From a bacterium (lineage in GTDB: Bacteria; JAMCPX01), in the NCBI GenBank assembly GCA_027364825.1, contig DAHXOM010000386.1, forward strand, positions 1-15,758: a DNA stretch of 15,758 nt, read 5' to 3'. A program made the position numbers and the translations under genes. Under the pieces are notes generated by a model. That model saw nothing but the letters and a program-made list of their open reading frames with translations. It had not been told where the DNA came from and made no database searches. Shown here one piece after another: positions 1 through 8,089 of the stretch; positions within the stretch are counted from its first letter, which is position 1; each line of letters starts with the position of its first letter.

Positions 1-18
1 ATATTATTTATTATATTA

Positions 19-31
19 CTGGTCAGACCAG
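19..31. promoter_or_regulatory. Perfect 13-bp palindrome, candidate GntR/FadR-type operator
   Basis: Seen: CTGGTC-A-GACCAG, a perfect inverted repeat with one central base, ending 12 bp before the ATG of the first response regulator. AT-rich sequence lies before it, and a TATATT hexamer at 12-17 could serve as a -10 box. The start site would then fall inside the palindrome, as expected for a repressor site. The -35 region is outside the window. Known: FadR-subfamily GntR regulators bind TGGT-N3-ACCA-type sites, and this one matches that core. Inference: the whole downstream redox operon may be controlled by such a regulator, which is not encoded in this window. A different dyad-binding regulator is equally possible. 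Confidence 0.45.
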
Positions 32-43
32 AGTTGATATTTT

Positions 44-517
44 ATGGACAAAGATTTGTTAAAAGATAAAGATTGTACGACAGAAAGAAATGTAAAAATC
101 CTGATCATCGAGGATGACCCGGAGTTTTCTTACTATCTTAAGATAATTTTTGAAGAATCTGGATTCGATACCATACTGGCTTCCGATGGTAGTATAGGTT
201 TTCAACTTGTAAAATCATATATGCCGGATATTATAACTCTCGATCTTATAATGCCGAATAAAACCGGCATCAAATTTTTTTCAGAAATACGTAAGAACAA
301 TAAGTTTTGTTCAATCCCTATCATTATCATAACAAGTTATACAAGCAACACTTATCCCATGATAGATCTTAAAAAGGCTTTATATTCAAAGGCCTTGACT
401 CCTCCTGACGGATATTTTGAAAAACCTGTTGAATCTTCGAAGCTTATTTCTGTTATCCGGAACATAGTGGCTTTAAAAAAGCATAGAGTACGTAGCTTGG
501 AGGAATCTATAGTATGA
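44..517 (+). CDS. Receiver-only response regulator
   Basis: This 157-residue protein is a single CheY-like receiver domain with no output domain. The acidic pair is E23-D24-D25, the phospho-acceptor is D67 (in TLDLIMP), the switch Thr is T97 and the conserved Lys is K127 (in FEKPV). About 16 extra residues precede the domain. Between T97 and K127 it carries a longer than usual stretch (about 29 residues), also present in the second regulator at 9359-9763, so the two are probably paralogues. The gene overlaps the histidine kinase gene by ATGA, which makes the two very likely cognate partners. No clear Shine-Dalgarno precedes the ATG, which follows the palindrome at 19-31. With no DNA-binding domain, output must go through protein contact or phosphotransfer; the target is unknown. 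Confidence 0.9.
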   Translation: MDKDLLKDKDCTTERNVKILIIEDDPEFSYYLKIIFEESGFDTILASDGSIGFQLVKSYMPDIITLDLIMPNKTGIKFFSEIRKNNKFCSIPIIIITSYTSNTYPMIDLKKALYSKALTPPDGYFEKPVESSKLISVIRNIVALKKHRVRSLEESIV

Positions 518-1650
518 GGACAAACGGACTTCATAATTCCTATAAAATACCACGCGATACGGGAAAAGTGTTTTTCTCTGAAAAAGCATATAGCGCAAGC
601 GCATTCTTAAAATATCAGTTTAACCTCTATAAATCTATATATAATGCAGTTCCATGCTACATAACAATGCAGAACCGGGATTTTTTTATAACACAAGCTA
701 ATAAAAAGGTGTTCTCGGATTTCGGTATTATAACCGGTAAACATTGTTATAAAGTTTATAAGGGTAGTAATATTAAATGCAGCAACTGTTGTGTTGATAG
801 ATCGTTCCGTGACAGCAAACCGCATCTGCAGGAGGAATCCGTTATATTACATGGAGAAATCGGATATTTCCTTGTTCAATCATTCCCGGTATTTGATGAA
901 TACCGCCATATCACACACGTTATAGAGATAGCAACCGACATAACCGGTATCAAACGCGCTGAAAAGCTCACGGTTATTGGCCAGACAATGTCCGAAATTG
1001 CACACAATATAAAGAATGTAATCTCCCTTATGGATGCCGGCACGTACATCGTTAACAGCGGGCTTATGCACGGGGAACAGGAAAAAATAAGAAAGGGCTG
1101 GTCAATGATCCAAGGGAATATACAGCGGCTTTCCGACACGGTTATTTGTTTGCTCAACTATGCAAAAGACAAACCTTCAATAACGGGGCCCGTTACTATC
1201 AACGAGATCCTTGAAGACATTGCTGCCAGCATAAAAGAAAAATTAGATAATGAGCATATAAGACTAAAAATATCCCTTGATAAAGGAATAAAGACGATAA
1301 GCGGGGATCGCAATGGTCTTTATCACGCCATTTTGAACCTTGCCAATAATGCAAGGGATGCATGTATCATGGATAAGGGGAAAAAAGCTCATTATACCGT
1401 ATCCATAAAAAGCGGCAATTACAGGGGAACCGGATGTCTTGTTTCTATTAAAGATAATGGATGCGGGATCCCGCAAAAAAACAGAGGTAAGATTTTCAAA
1501 GGATATTTTACAACAAAGCACGATAGCGGAACAGGAATCGGTTTACTGACGACAGAAAAGATTATAACCGGGCATGGGTGCAGGATTACTTTTGCATCTT
1601 CAAAAAATGGCACGGCATTTTCGATATACTTACCGTACAGGAGGCATTAA
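514..1650 (+). CDS. Soluble PAS sensor histidine kinase
   Basis: This is a 378-residue kinase with no predicted membrane segment, so it is a cytoplasmic sensor. Residues about 35-150 form a PAS-like domain ending in the usual DIT motif (about 142-144). Inside it is a cysteine cluster: C78, then C89-x2-C92-C93. The dimerisation helix carries the phospho-acceptor H164 in IAHNIKN. The ATPase domain shows an N box (NLANNARDA), G1 (DNGCGIP), an F-box region (KGYFTTK) and G2 (GTGIGL) near residues 270-350. The start overlaps the stop of the upstream regulator (ATGA) and is preceded by GGAGG at 499-503. Known: PAS domains with such Cys motifs recur in deltaproteobacterial kinases. Inferred: the cysteines may sense redox state or bind a metal or cluster, which would fit control of the adjacent electron-transfer complex. 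Confidence 0.9.
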   Translation: MRTNGLHNSYKIPRDTGKVFFSEKAYSASAFLKYQFNLYKSIYNAVPCYITMQNRDFFITQANKKVFSDFGIITGKHCYKVYKGSNIKCSNCCVDRSFRDSKPHLQEESVILHGEIGYFLVQSFPVFDEYRHITHVIEIATDITGIKRAEKLTVIGQTMSEIAHNIKNVISLMDAGTYIVNSGLMHGEQEKIRKGWSMIQGNIQRLSDTVICLLNYAKDKPSITGPVTINEILEDIAASIKEKLDNEHIRLKISLDKGIKTISGDRNGLYHAILNLANNARDACIMDKGKKAHYTVSIKSGNYRGTGCLVSIKDNGCGIPQKNRGKIFKGYFTTKHDSGTGIGLLTTEKIITGHGCRITFASSKNGTAFSIYLPYRRH

Positions 1651-3048
1651 ATGGAAGCAACTTCAAAATTATTGGAACAGGTCCAGCCGATTTCTCAACA
1701 GAGCGTCCCATCCTCATCATACAAAGAAGCTTTACCAGCTACCCCAAAAAAAGCTGGAGACTCATTTGATTGGGATACAAGGAAAAAGCTTATTGCAAAC
1801 ACAGATGAATGGAAAAGCAAGTTTTCCGAGGTCCGGCCATTCAATGTAAGTGGAGATGGAGAAAAAATAGGATCCGTGGTTCAAACAAACGAGGAGACCT
1901 TTACTGTCTGTTTAAACGGGAAACAATGGGAAGAAACCTATGAAAAAGTATGGACTCTTAAATTCAAAAATGATGGTAAAGCTGTATGCCTCGTAATGAA
2001 AGATAATGCCTGGACCGTAGCTGTTGACGGGCTTCAATGGAAAGAGAAGTTCGATTATGCATGGAATTTACAGATAGCTCTCAATGGCAGGGATATAGGC
2101 ATCAATATCAAAAAAGATGATCACTATGGCGTTTGTTTGGATGATAAGCCATGGACGCAGGGTTTTGCCGATGTAAGGAATCTCTTTATAAGCCCTGACG
2201 GGACAATGTCCGCCGCCTCCGTCGCTATTAAAGGTCTTGCAGAAGCGGATATATTCGGCTTTCAGAAAGGCGTCTGGACTGTTGCTGTGGACGGTACACC
2301 CTGGGATAAGAACTTCGTCAACGTATGGGGGCTTGCCTTCAGTCCCGACAGCAGGCATGTTGCAGCAGAAACAAGGATAAATCTCTATGATTACGCGATT
2401 GTAGTGGACGGGATCCTGTGGCCGCAAACCTTTAAGTGTGTATGCGAACCCCGCTTTAGTACAAAAAATAATGTTATCGCCCCGGTTAAGATCCCACAGG
2501 GCTGGACACTGGCGATGGACGGGAAGCCGATATGGAAAACATTTGTTCAACTATGGCCACCGAAATTTAGTCCTGACGGAAAAAAGATAGCTGCCGTAGT
2601 GGCTCCCGACTTTGGCAGATGGACAATCGCTGTTGACGGCATTCCCTGGAAACAAACATTTAGTGATACAGTTTTAGACCCTGTATTCTCGCCGGACAGT
2701 AAAAGGGTTGCAGCGATAGCAAAGGAGTCGAAGGATCCAATGAATATGGGGTCGTCCCTCCACAGTATCAAAGGGAATGACCGGTGGACAATTGTTGTCG
2801 ACGGCATCCCATGGGAACAGGACTTCGATATGATATGGGATCCGGTTTTCAGCCCGGATGGAAGTATGGTAGCGGCAAAGGCTGAAATCAATGGAAAATA
2901 CTGTGTAGTTGCCAACGGTAAAGCGGGTAAAAAAATGTTCGACACGCTCTGGTCTCCGGTATTCAGCCCTGGTGGGGACAAGTTACTGATAAGGGGCATA
3001 CAGGACGGGAAATACTACCGGTATGTTTTACCGAGAGAAGAAATTTAG
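1651..3048 (+). CDS. tmcD: TmcD-like tryptophan-rich beta-propeller protein
   Basis: This 465-residue protein has about 21 tryptophans and no signal peptide or membrane segment, so it is probably cytoplasmic. From residue 84 it consists of nine units of about 37-50 residues with the pattern WTVAVDG-x-PW-x4-F-x3-W-x4-FSPDG-x3-AA (best copies start near 121, 208, 284, 323 and 377). A tenth unit seems split: residues 54-80 lack the first strand, and the C-terminal KYYRYVL (454-460) could supply it, as in propeller closure. Known: TmcD of the sulfate reducers' Tmc complex is a Trp-rich, WD40-like protein of unknown function. The gene abuts the kinase stop codon (AGGAGG at 1639-1644) and lies 18 bp before the cytochrome b gene, whose homologue TmcC belongs to the Tmc complex. 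The family is fairly sure, its role is not. Confidence 0.75.
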   Translation: MEATSKLLEQVQPISQQSVPSSSYKEALPATPKKAGDSFDWDTRKKLIANTDEWKSKFSEVRPFNVSGDGEKIGSVVQTNEETFTVCLNGKQWEETYEKVWTLKFKNDGKAVCLVMKDNAWTVAVDGLQWKEKFDYAWNLQIALNGRDIGINIKKDDHYGVCLDDKPWTQGFADVRNLFISPDGTMSAASVAIKGLAEADIFGFQKGVWTVAVDGTPWDKNFVNVWGLAFSPDSRHVAAETRINLYDYAIVVDGILWPQTFKCVCEPRFSTKNNVIAPVKIPQGWTLAMDGKPIWKTFVQLWPPKFSPDGKKIAAVVAPDFGRWTIAVDGIPWKQTFSDTVLDPVFSPDSKRVAAIAKESKDPMNMGSSLHSIKGNDRWTIVVDGIPWEQDFDMIWDPVFSPDGSMVAAKAEINGKYCVVANGKAGKKMFDTLWSPVFSPGGDKLLIRGIQDGKYYRYVLPREEI

Positions 3049-3066
3049 GAACAGGAGCATAAAGCG

Positions 3067-3741
3067 ATGAAATTCATTATGAGTGAAGGTTTCTATGCGT
3101 TTGTCAGCGGTCCGATGGTATGGGTTGCTTTTCTGGTGTTCATTTTCGGCAGCGCGTACAGGGTGTATAAAATAATCTCCGGTTTGAAAAAGGAAGCAGT
3201 AGTCCTGCCATACATGAGCTTTAAATACAGCCTGAGATCCATTGCCCATTGGGCCACACCCTTTGGTACTGTTAATTGGAGACGACACCCTATCATGACT
3301 GTAGTAACCTTCCTTTTTCACTTTTGCCTTATCGTAACACCGGTATTCTTATTGGCCCATAATATCCTGTGGTTGAGAGCGTGGCACATAAAATGGTGGA
3401 CACTGCCGGAAGGCCTGGCCGACTTTATGACCTTGCTCGTAATGCTTTGCTGTTTATTCTTTCTCCTGCGCAGGCTTATTGAAAGGGAAGTGAAATTTGT
3501 CACGTATCCTTCCGACTTTTTTATCCTGACAATTGTATTCCTGCCGTTTTTCACGGGATTTCTGGCATATCACCAATTGTTCCTTCCCTATAAGGCCTTA
3601 ATCATTACCCATATATTGTTTGGAGAGATTATGTTGATGGCAATCCCCTTTACCAGATTGGCACATATGTTGTTTTCCGTGTTTACAAGGGCTTACACAG
3701 GTTCAGAGTTTGGCATGGTGCGTCATGCCAGGGATTGGTAA
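3067..3741 (+). CDS. hmcE: HmcE/TmcC membrane cytochrome b subunit (NarI-like)
   Basis: This 224-residue integral membrane protein has about five hydrophobic helices (roughly 8-33, 76-98, 117-136, 149-168, 177-203). Candidate haem b ligands sit in two helices: H85 and H98, then H182 and H200. The 18-residue spacing of the last pair equals that of H187/H205 in E. coli NarI, supporting a di-haem cytochrome b. Known: HmcE and TmcC are homologous and of this size; they connect the cytoplasmic CCG subunit to the membrane quinone or haem pool. It is followed after 45 bp by hmcF, as expected for the E-F pair. The start is set by AGGAG about 8 bases upstream. Calling it hmcE rather than tmcC rests on the co-located hmcA, B, C and D, because the two families cannot be separated by eye. 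Confidence 0.85.
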   Translation: MKFIMSEGFYAFVSGPMVWVAFLVFIFGSAYRVYKIISGLKKEAVVLPYMSFKYSLRSIAHWATPFGTVNWRRHPIMTVVTFLFHFCLIVTPVFLLAHNILWLRAWHIKWWTLPEGLADFMTLLVMLCCLFFLLRRLIEREVKFVTYPSDFFILTIVFLPFFTGFLAYHQLFLPYKALIITHILFGEIMLMAIPFTRLAHMLFSVFTRAYTGSEFGMVRHARDW

Positions 3742-3786
3742 AATCAAGCGCAGTACAATGAATCAAGTTTACGATGGAGGTATGGA

Positions 3787-5133
3787 ATGGCAGCAGTAGC
3801 AGAAACAAAAGAAGTGAAAAAAATAATAGACCTTGGTTTAGAGGAAGGTGCAAAGAAACTTACCCCTGAACGAATAGAGAAGACCATAAACAATGCCTTA
3901 ACTGCGATGGGTGGTGCCCGTTTAGACGCCTATGTATCAACCTGTATCCATTGCGGCCTGTGTTCGGAAGCATGTCATTATTATCTGTCGCATGACGGAG
4001 ATCCGCATTTCTCCCCTGTCGGCAAAGTGAAACAAACCATGTGGGAGATCCTGAAACACAAAGGCCGAGTAAGTCCCGCTGCTATCAAACAGATGGCGGA
4101 AATAGCATACACGGAGTGCAATCTATGCCGCAGGTGCAGTATGTACTGTCCCTTTGGAATTGATATTGCCTATCTCATAAGTTCTGTAAGACGTATGTGT
4201 CATTTACTCGGTGTAACGCCCCAATACCTGCAGGACACGGCACACAGTCATTCCGCTACCATGAACCAGATGTGGCTCAAGCAGGATGAATGGATCGATA
4301 CCTTATTCTGGCAGGAGGATGATTACAGAAGAGAGATAAAAAATCTCACTATTCCTCTTGATAAAGAGGGTGCCGATATCATGTATTCTGTCATTGGGCC
4401 GGAGCCGAAGTTCCTCGCCATGCTTATAGGTAATGCTGCCAAGATCATGCATGTTGCCGGCGTTAACTGGACGTTTCCTTCTTTTGACGGGTGGGACAAC
4501 AGCGATATGGCCATGTTTTCCGGTGATCAGGAGATCATGGGGAGGGTAAAGAGGGCGCATTTTGAAGCAGCCATGCGGCTCAAGGTAAAAAGGATCGTCA
4601 TGGGCGAGTGTGGTCACGCTTTCAGGTCTGTGTACGATGTCGGGAACCGGTGGTTTGGATGGAAGATGCCTCCGGTACCAATCATACATGCAATACAATT
4701 CTATTACGAGCTTATCAAAGAGGGAAGGCTAAAGATTGTTAAAAAATTCAAAGAGCCGGTAACCCTGCATGACCCCTGTAATGTCGTACGAGGAAGAGGT
4801 CTGCAGGAAATGGCACGGTATGTGATCAATGCCATCTGTGAAGACTTCAGGGAGATGTCTCCCAATAGAGAGCACAATTTTTGCTGTGCAGCAGGCGGCG
4901 GTGTTATCAATTGCGGTCCTCCATGGAAGATGAAGCGTATGGAAGGAAACCGTGTCAAGGCTGAGCAGATGAAGGCGACCGGCGCCCGTATCGTTATTAC
5001 GCCGTGTCATAACTGTCACAGCGGTCTTGAGGACATAATCGGTTATTACAAGCTTGGCATGCGTACAAAGTTTATCAGCGATATCCTTGTGGATGCAATA
5101 GAGGTGCCTGAGGCAATGAAGGTCAAAAAATAG
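3787..5133 (+). CDS. hmcF: HmcF/TmcB iron-sulfur and CCG-domain subunit
   Basis: This 448-residue cytoplasmic protein has no export signal. Two 4Fe-4S binding motifs are visible: C53-x2-C56-x2-C59-x3-C63 and C111-x2-C114-x2-C117-x3-C121P. The C-terminal half is a CCG (cysteine-rich, HdrB/GlpC-like) region: DPCN near 326-330, CCAAGGG near residue 360 and PCHNCHSG near residue 400. The first CCG half (GECGHAF) is less canonical. Known: HmcF of the Hmc complex and TmcB of the Tmc complex share this layout and face the cytoplasm, where related CCG domains handle disulfide/thiol or two-electron chemistry. The start is fixed by GGAGG at 3776-3780. It lies between the membrane cytochrome b and the 16-haem cytochrome, 15 bp before the latter. 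Substrate or cytoplasmic partner is unknown; TmcD is a candidate. Confidence 0.88.
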   Translation: MAAVAETKEVKKIIDLGLEEGAKKLTPERIEKTINNALTAMGGARLDAYVSTCIHCGLCSEACHYYLSHDGDPHFSPVGKVKQTMWEILKHKGRVSPAAIKQMAEIAYTECNLCRRCSMYCPFGIDIAYLISSVRRMCHLLGVTPQYLQDTAHSHSATMNQMWLKQDEWIDTLFWQEDDYRREIKNLTIPLDKEGADIMYSVIGPEPKFLAMLIGNAAKIMHVAGVNWTFPSFDGWDNSDMAMFSGDQEIMGRVKRAHFEAAMRLKVKRIVMGECGHAFRSVYDVGNRWFGWKMPPVPIIHAIQFYYELIKEGRLKIVKKFKEPVTLHDPCNVVRGRGLQEMARYVINAICEDFREMSPNREHNFCCAAGGGVINCGPPWKMKRMEGNRVKAEQMKATGARIVITPCHNCHSGLEDIIGYYKLGMRTKFISDILVDAIEVPEAMKVKK

Positions 5134-5148
5134 GTTGGAGGAAACGGA

Positions 5149-6888
5149 ATGAAGAAGAGGTACATTTTCATAACAGTAGCAGGATTTCTTTTGATGCTTA
5201 TTGCAGGCATGTCCGGCTTTGTTCATGCTGATCCAGTATATGATCCTGCTGAAAAGATCGTGAAAACGGTATACGACGACAAGATTGCGATTGCAAACAC
5301 ACCTGTGTTTGGAACATTAGAATATCCGGCAGTAATCTTTGACCATGACAAACACACGGAGGTCCTTGGAAAAGAAGGTAAGGGCTGCAATACGTGTCAC
5401 CCAGCCTATGGAAAACAGGGCAATCTCATTGATTTTACTTTCCCCAAAAAAATGAAAGTCATCAGCGAAACATCCGGGAAATCCCTGATGCATGCCTATC
5501 ATACAACGTGTATCGGTTGCCATGACAAACGGTTAAAAGAGGGGAAAAAAGCAGGCCCTATTACCTGCGGAAACTGCCACGTAAAAGGTATAGATGCATC
5601 GAAATATCAGTATCCTGCAGTAACCTTTGATTTTAAACTCCACGACACCCATGGAAAGAAATTACAGGCAAAAGAGATCGAAGAACTCCAGGCCGCGCAT
5701 CTCGCATCACCGGTGGTTGTCCGATTTGAGTCCGATAATCTTGATACAGCGCAAAAGGATTTCATAGAGAAAAAAGCCGGTGAAAAGAATTGCGCGCTCT
5801 GTCATCATAGTTACGATCAGAAGGATAAAAAATTAATTTACGAAGTAGACTACAACAAGGGAAAAGAAACAGACAGGGCATGGGCATGCGAAGATTGTCA
5901 TGATATTGAAGCGCAGGGAAGTCCTTTGCTTGCCGCCGATATGAGCCTCACGACACAAAAAGACCTGTCCATGGAAAGGGCCGGTCATATAAAGTGTCTG
6001 AACTGCCACCTGCTGATAGCTAAGGAAGAAGGCGCTGATAAGGCAGGGCCTTCTCTTTGTTATAGGTGTCACGAGAGAAAGCATGAGACAGCTAAAGAGC
6101 TTGAACAAATTCCCCGGCCCAGGGCCGGTCAGCCGTTAACCTGTACGATACATGTTAAGGACGCAAAGATGAAAGCTGTTCCCTTTGATCATGCATTTCA
6201 TGAACGGAATATAGAAAGTTGTAGTGCCTGCCATCACGAGACGTTATATAGCTGCGACAAATGCCATACCTTAGACGGTAGTGTAAAGGGGAAGGGTATT
6301 AACCTGTCAGATGCCTATCATGACATCTTTTCGCGGAAGAGCTGTGTCGGTTGTCATACAACAGAAGAATCAACGAAGAATTGTTCCGGCTGCCACCGTC
6401 CGTCTGTCATTGCAAAAGAACCGTCAAAGCAGATGTGTGTGCGCTGTCATTACGGCACGAATAAGGTCGCAATGCCGGCAACGCTTACAACAGCAGGCCT
6501 TAACGATGATATCGTAAAGAAAGAAGTTGTTATAAAGGAACTTGAAAACCAATTTAAACCCGTTAAATACCCCCATGAAAAGATCCTGATAAAATTGGCC
6601 GACGTTTCAAACAGCAGTAAGCTTGCGACATACTTTCATGGAAACATTCAGACACTGTGTGAAGGATGCCATCATCATGGAGATATCAATGCCCAGATCA
6701 AAAAGGATAGCCCGCCGTCATGCGGTTACTGCCATAGTACATATTTCGAGCCTTTAGAGTTAAACCGGCCGAGGATGCTTGCTGCTTTCCATGAGATGTG
6801 TATCCAGTGCCACAAGCAAATGGAACTGAAGAAACCAAAGAAATGTACGGATTGTCATGAGTTTGCAAAAAACGATCAAGGGAAATAA
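5149..6888 (+). CDS. hmcA: 16-haem high-molecular-weight cytochrome c (HmcA)
   Basis: This 579-residue periplasmic cytochrome has an N-terminal signal peptide (KKR, then a hydrophobic core to about residue 24) with likely cleavage after VHA27. I count exactly 16 CxxCH haem motifs, with first cysteines at 80, 121, 140, 215, 247, 283, 304, 358, 369, 399, 412, 430, 504, 525, 551 and 566. None is of the CX4CH type. Repeated YPAV-x-FDH-like elements near 59, 155 and 344 and YPH near 474 suggest four cytochrome c3-like modules. Known: D. vulgaris HmcA has 16 haems and is slightly shorter; it accepts electrons from periplasmic cytochrome c3 or hydrogenase and passes them to the Hmc membrane complex. 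Here it follows hmcF rather than leading the operon. GGAGG precedes the start. The family assignment is firm. Confidence 0.93.
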   Translation: MKKRYIFITVAGFLLMLIAGMSGFVHADPVYDPAEKIVKTVYDDKIAIANTPVFGTLEYPAVIFDHDKHTEVLGKEGKGCNTCHPAYGKQGNLIDFTFPKKMKVISETSGKSLMHAYHTTCIGCHDKRLKEGKKAGPITCGNCHVKGIDASKYQYPAVTFDFKLHDTHGKKLQAKEIEELQAAHLASPVVVRFESDNLDTAQKDFIEKKAGEKNCALCHHSYDQKDKKLIYEVDYNKGKETDRAWACEDCHDIEAQGSPLLAADMSLTTQKDLSMERAGHIKCLNCHLLIAKEEGADKAGPSLCYRCHERKHETAKELEQIPRPRAGQPLTCTIHVKDAKMKAVPFDHAFHERNIESCSACHHETLYSCDKCHTLDGSVKGKGINLSDAYHDIFSRKSCVGCHTTEESTKNCSGCHRPSVIAKEPSKQMCVRCHYGTNKVAMPATLTTAGLNDDIVKKEVVIKELENQFKPVKYPHEKILIKLADVSNSSKLATYFHGNIQTLCEGCHHHGDINAQIKKDSPPSCGYCHSTYFEPLELNRPRMLAAFHEMCIQCHKQMELKKPKKCTDCHEFAKNDQGK

Positions 6889-6898
6889 GGAGACAAAA

Positions 6899-7018
6899 AT
6901 GTATATAGTCAAACAGTTGTTTACGCCGATAGGTTATGAATATCTCATAGCTATTCTGACGATGTTTGTATTCATATTGTTCTATTACTTTGTGAGTACC
7001 CCGAAAAGAAAGTATTAG
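6899..7018 (+). CDS. hmcD: HmcD-like 39-residue membrane peptide
   Basis: This small gene encodes 39 residues: a short amphipathic start (MYIVKQLFTPIGYEY), one strongly hydrophobic helix (about residues 16-33) and a basic tail (PKRKY). AAGGAG lies 7 bases before the ATG, and the gene fits 10 bp after hmcA and 27 bp before hmcB without overlap, so it is very probably translated. Known: HmcD of the D. vulgaris Hmc operon is a very small single-span membrane protein with no cofactor motif. Position inside the complex operon, size and topology match. The orientation expected from the positive-inside rule puts the C terminus in the cytoplasm. Its role is probably structural. Confidence 0.78.
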   Translation: MYIVKQLFTPIGYEYLIAILTMFVFILFYYFVSTPKRKY

Positions 7019-7045
7019 TGATGTTAGCAATGATGGAGGCTGAAC

Positions 7046-8065
7046 ATGGGTATTGATAGAAGAGAGTTCCTAAAACGTACCGCAGCAATTGCCGGTGTTA
7101 CCCTGCTCGGCGGCAGCAGTATAGCACGGGCAGCGGAACAAAAAGATTTTTCAAAATTTTTTACAAACAATACGGTCAATGAAAGGGATTGGAAGATATG
7201 GGAAGAGAGAAAAGATCGGCATCCACTGAACGGAGAACCCTATGGTATCCTGGTTGACACGACTTTTTGTATCGGGTGCCGCAGATGCGAATGGGCTTGT
7301 AACAATTGGAACAAAAACCCAAATCAGCCCGTAGAAAAGTTTGAAGCATCGGTCAATGAAAAAAGCTCTGTTTTCGATGAGGTGAGACGGACACATGCCG
7401 GCAGTTTTACCGTCGTCAACCGTTTTGAGGGAAAAGCCCATGACTCTGTCTATGTAAAGAAACAATGCATGCATTGTGTTGATCCGGCATGTCTGAACGC
7501 ATGCTTTGTGGACGCCTTTCGGAAAACACCCGAAGGTCCCGTCATTTACAATCCAAACGTATGCATAGGATGCAGATACTGCATGGTTTCCTGTCCTTTT
7601 GGTGTTCCAGCGTATGAGTATTATTCTGCTTTTCATCCTCAAATTACAAAGTGCACCATGTGTTACGACAGGGTTGTAAAAGGTGAAATGCCCGCATGTG
7701 TCGAAATCTGTCCGGCCGGCGCTTTAACATTCGGCAACAGGAGGGAATTGATCAAAACAGCCCACCAGAGGATAGACGACAACCCCGGTAGATACACGAA
7801 CCATATTTATGGGGAACAGGAGGCAGGCGGAACAAGCTGGCTTTATCTTTCACCGGTAGACTTCAATCAAATAGGTCTTCGGACGAATATCGGTACAACG
7901 CCTGTTCCAGACCTTACGAAAGGGTATCTGCTAGGAGTAAAGATATTCGAAATGGTGAGCGCATGGCCCCTTGTTTTTGGAGCTTATTACGCAGTGTCAA
8001 AACTTCGCGAGCACAGAAACGAAAAACACACCGGAGGACCTTCGGACAGCGAGAAAAAGTCATAG
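7046..8065 (+). CDS. hmcB: Tat-exported four-cluster iron-sulfur subunit (HmcB)
   Basis: This 339-residue protein begins with a twin-arginine signal (DRREFLKR, R5-R6) followed by a hydrophobic stretch ending near ARAA30, so the folded Fe-S domain is exported to the periplasmic side. Four 4Fe-4S motifs are visible: C75-C78-C81-C85; C141-C144-C149-C153; C173-C176-C179-C183P; and C203-C206-x11-C218-C222P, the usual four-cluster DmsB/NrfC/HybA pattern. A hydrophobic stretch near residues 300-325 may anchor the C terminus. Known: HmcB has this composition and passes electrons between the multihaem HmcA and the NrfD-type HmcC, which is encoded 24 bp downstream. GGAGG at 7035-7039 supports the start. 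No key cysteine is missing. Confidence 0.92.
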   Translation: MGIDRREFLKRTAAIAGVTLLGGSSIARAAEQKDFSKFFTNNTVNERDWKIWEERKDRHPLNGEPYGILVDTTFCIGCRRCEWACNNWNKNPNQPVEKFEASVNEKSSVFDEVRRTHAGSFTVVNRFEGKAHDSVYVKKQCMHCVDPACLNACFVDAFRKTPEGPVIYNPNVCIGCRYCMVSCPFGVPAYEYYSAFHPQITKCTMCYDRVVKGEMPACVEICPAGALTFGNRRELIKTAHQRIDDNPGRYTNHIYGEQEAGGTSWLYLSPVDFNQIGLRTNIGTTPVPDLTKGYLLGVKIFEMVSAWPLVFGAYYAVSKLREHRNEKHTGGPSDSEKKS

Positions 8066-8089
8066 ATTATAAAAAAGGAAGGATTACGT

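Noticed and set aside
2068..2550. Open frame (160 codons) on the - strand opposite the TmcD-like gene
   Set aside because: It lies wholly within the repeat-coding region and reflects the repeated codon pattern of the real gene.
4729..5226. Open frame (165 codons) on the - strand across the hmcF/hmcA junction
   Set aside because: It is antisense to two well-supported genes and to both their start signals; no domain is recognisable.
6142..6160. A seventeenth haem site in HmcA (TCTIHV, residues 331-336)
   Set aside because: Only one cysteine is present before the His, so it is not a CxxCH or CX4CH motif.
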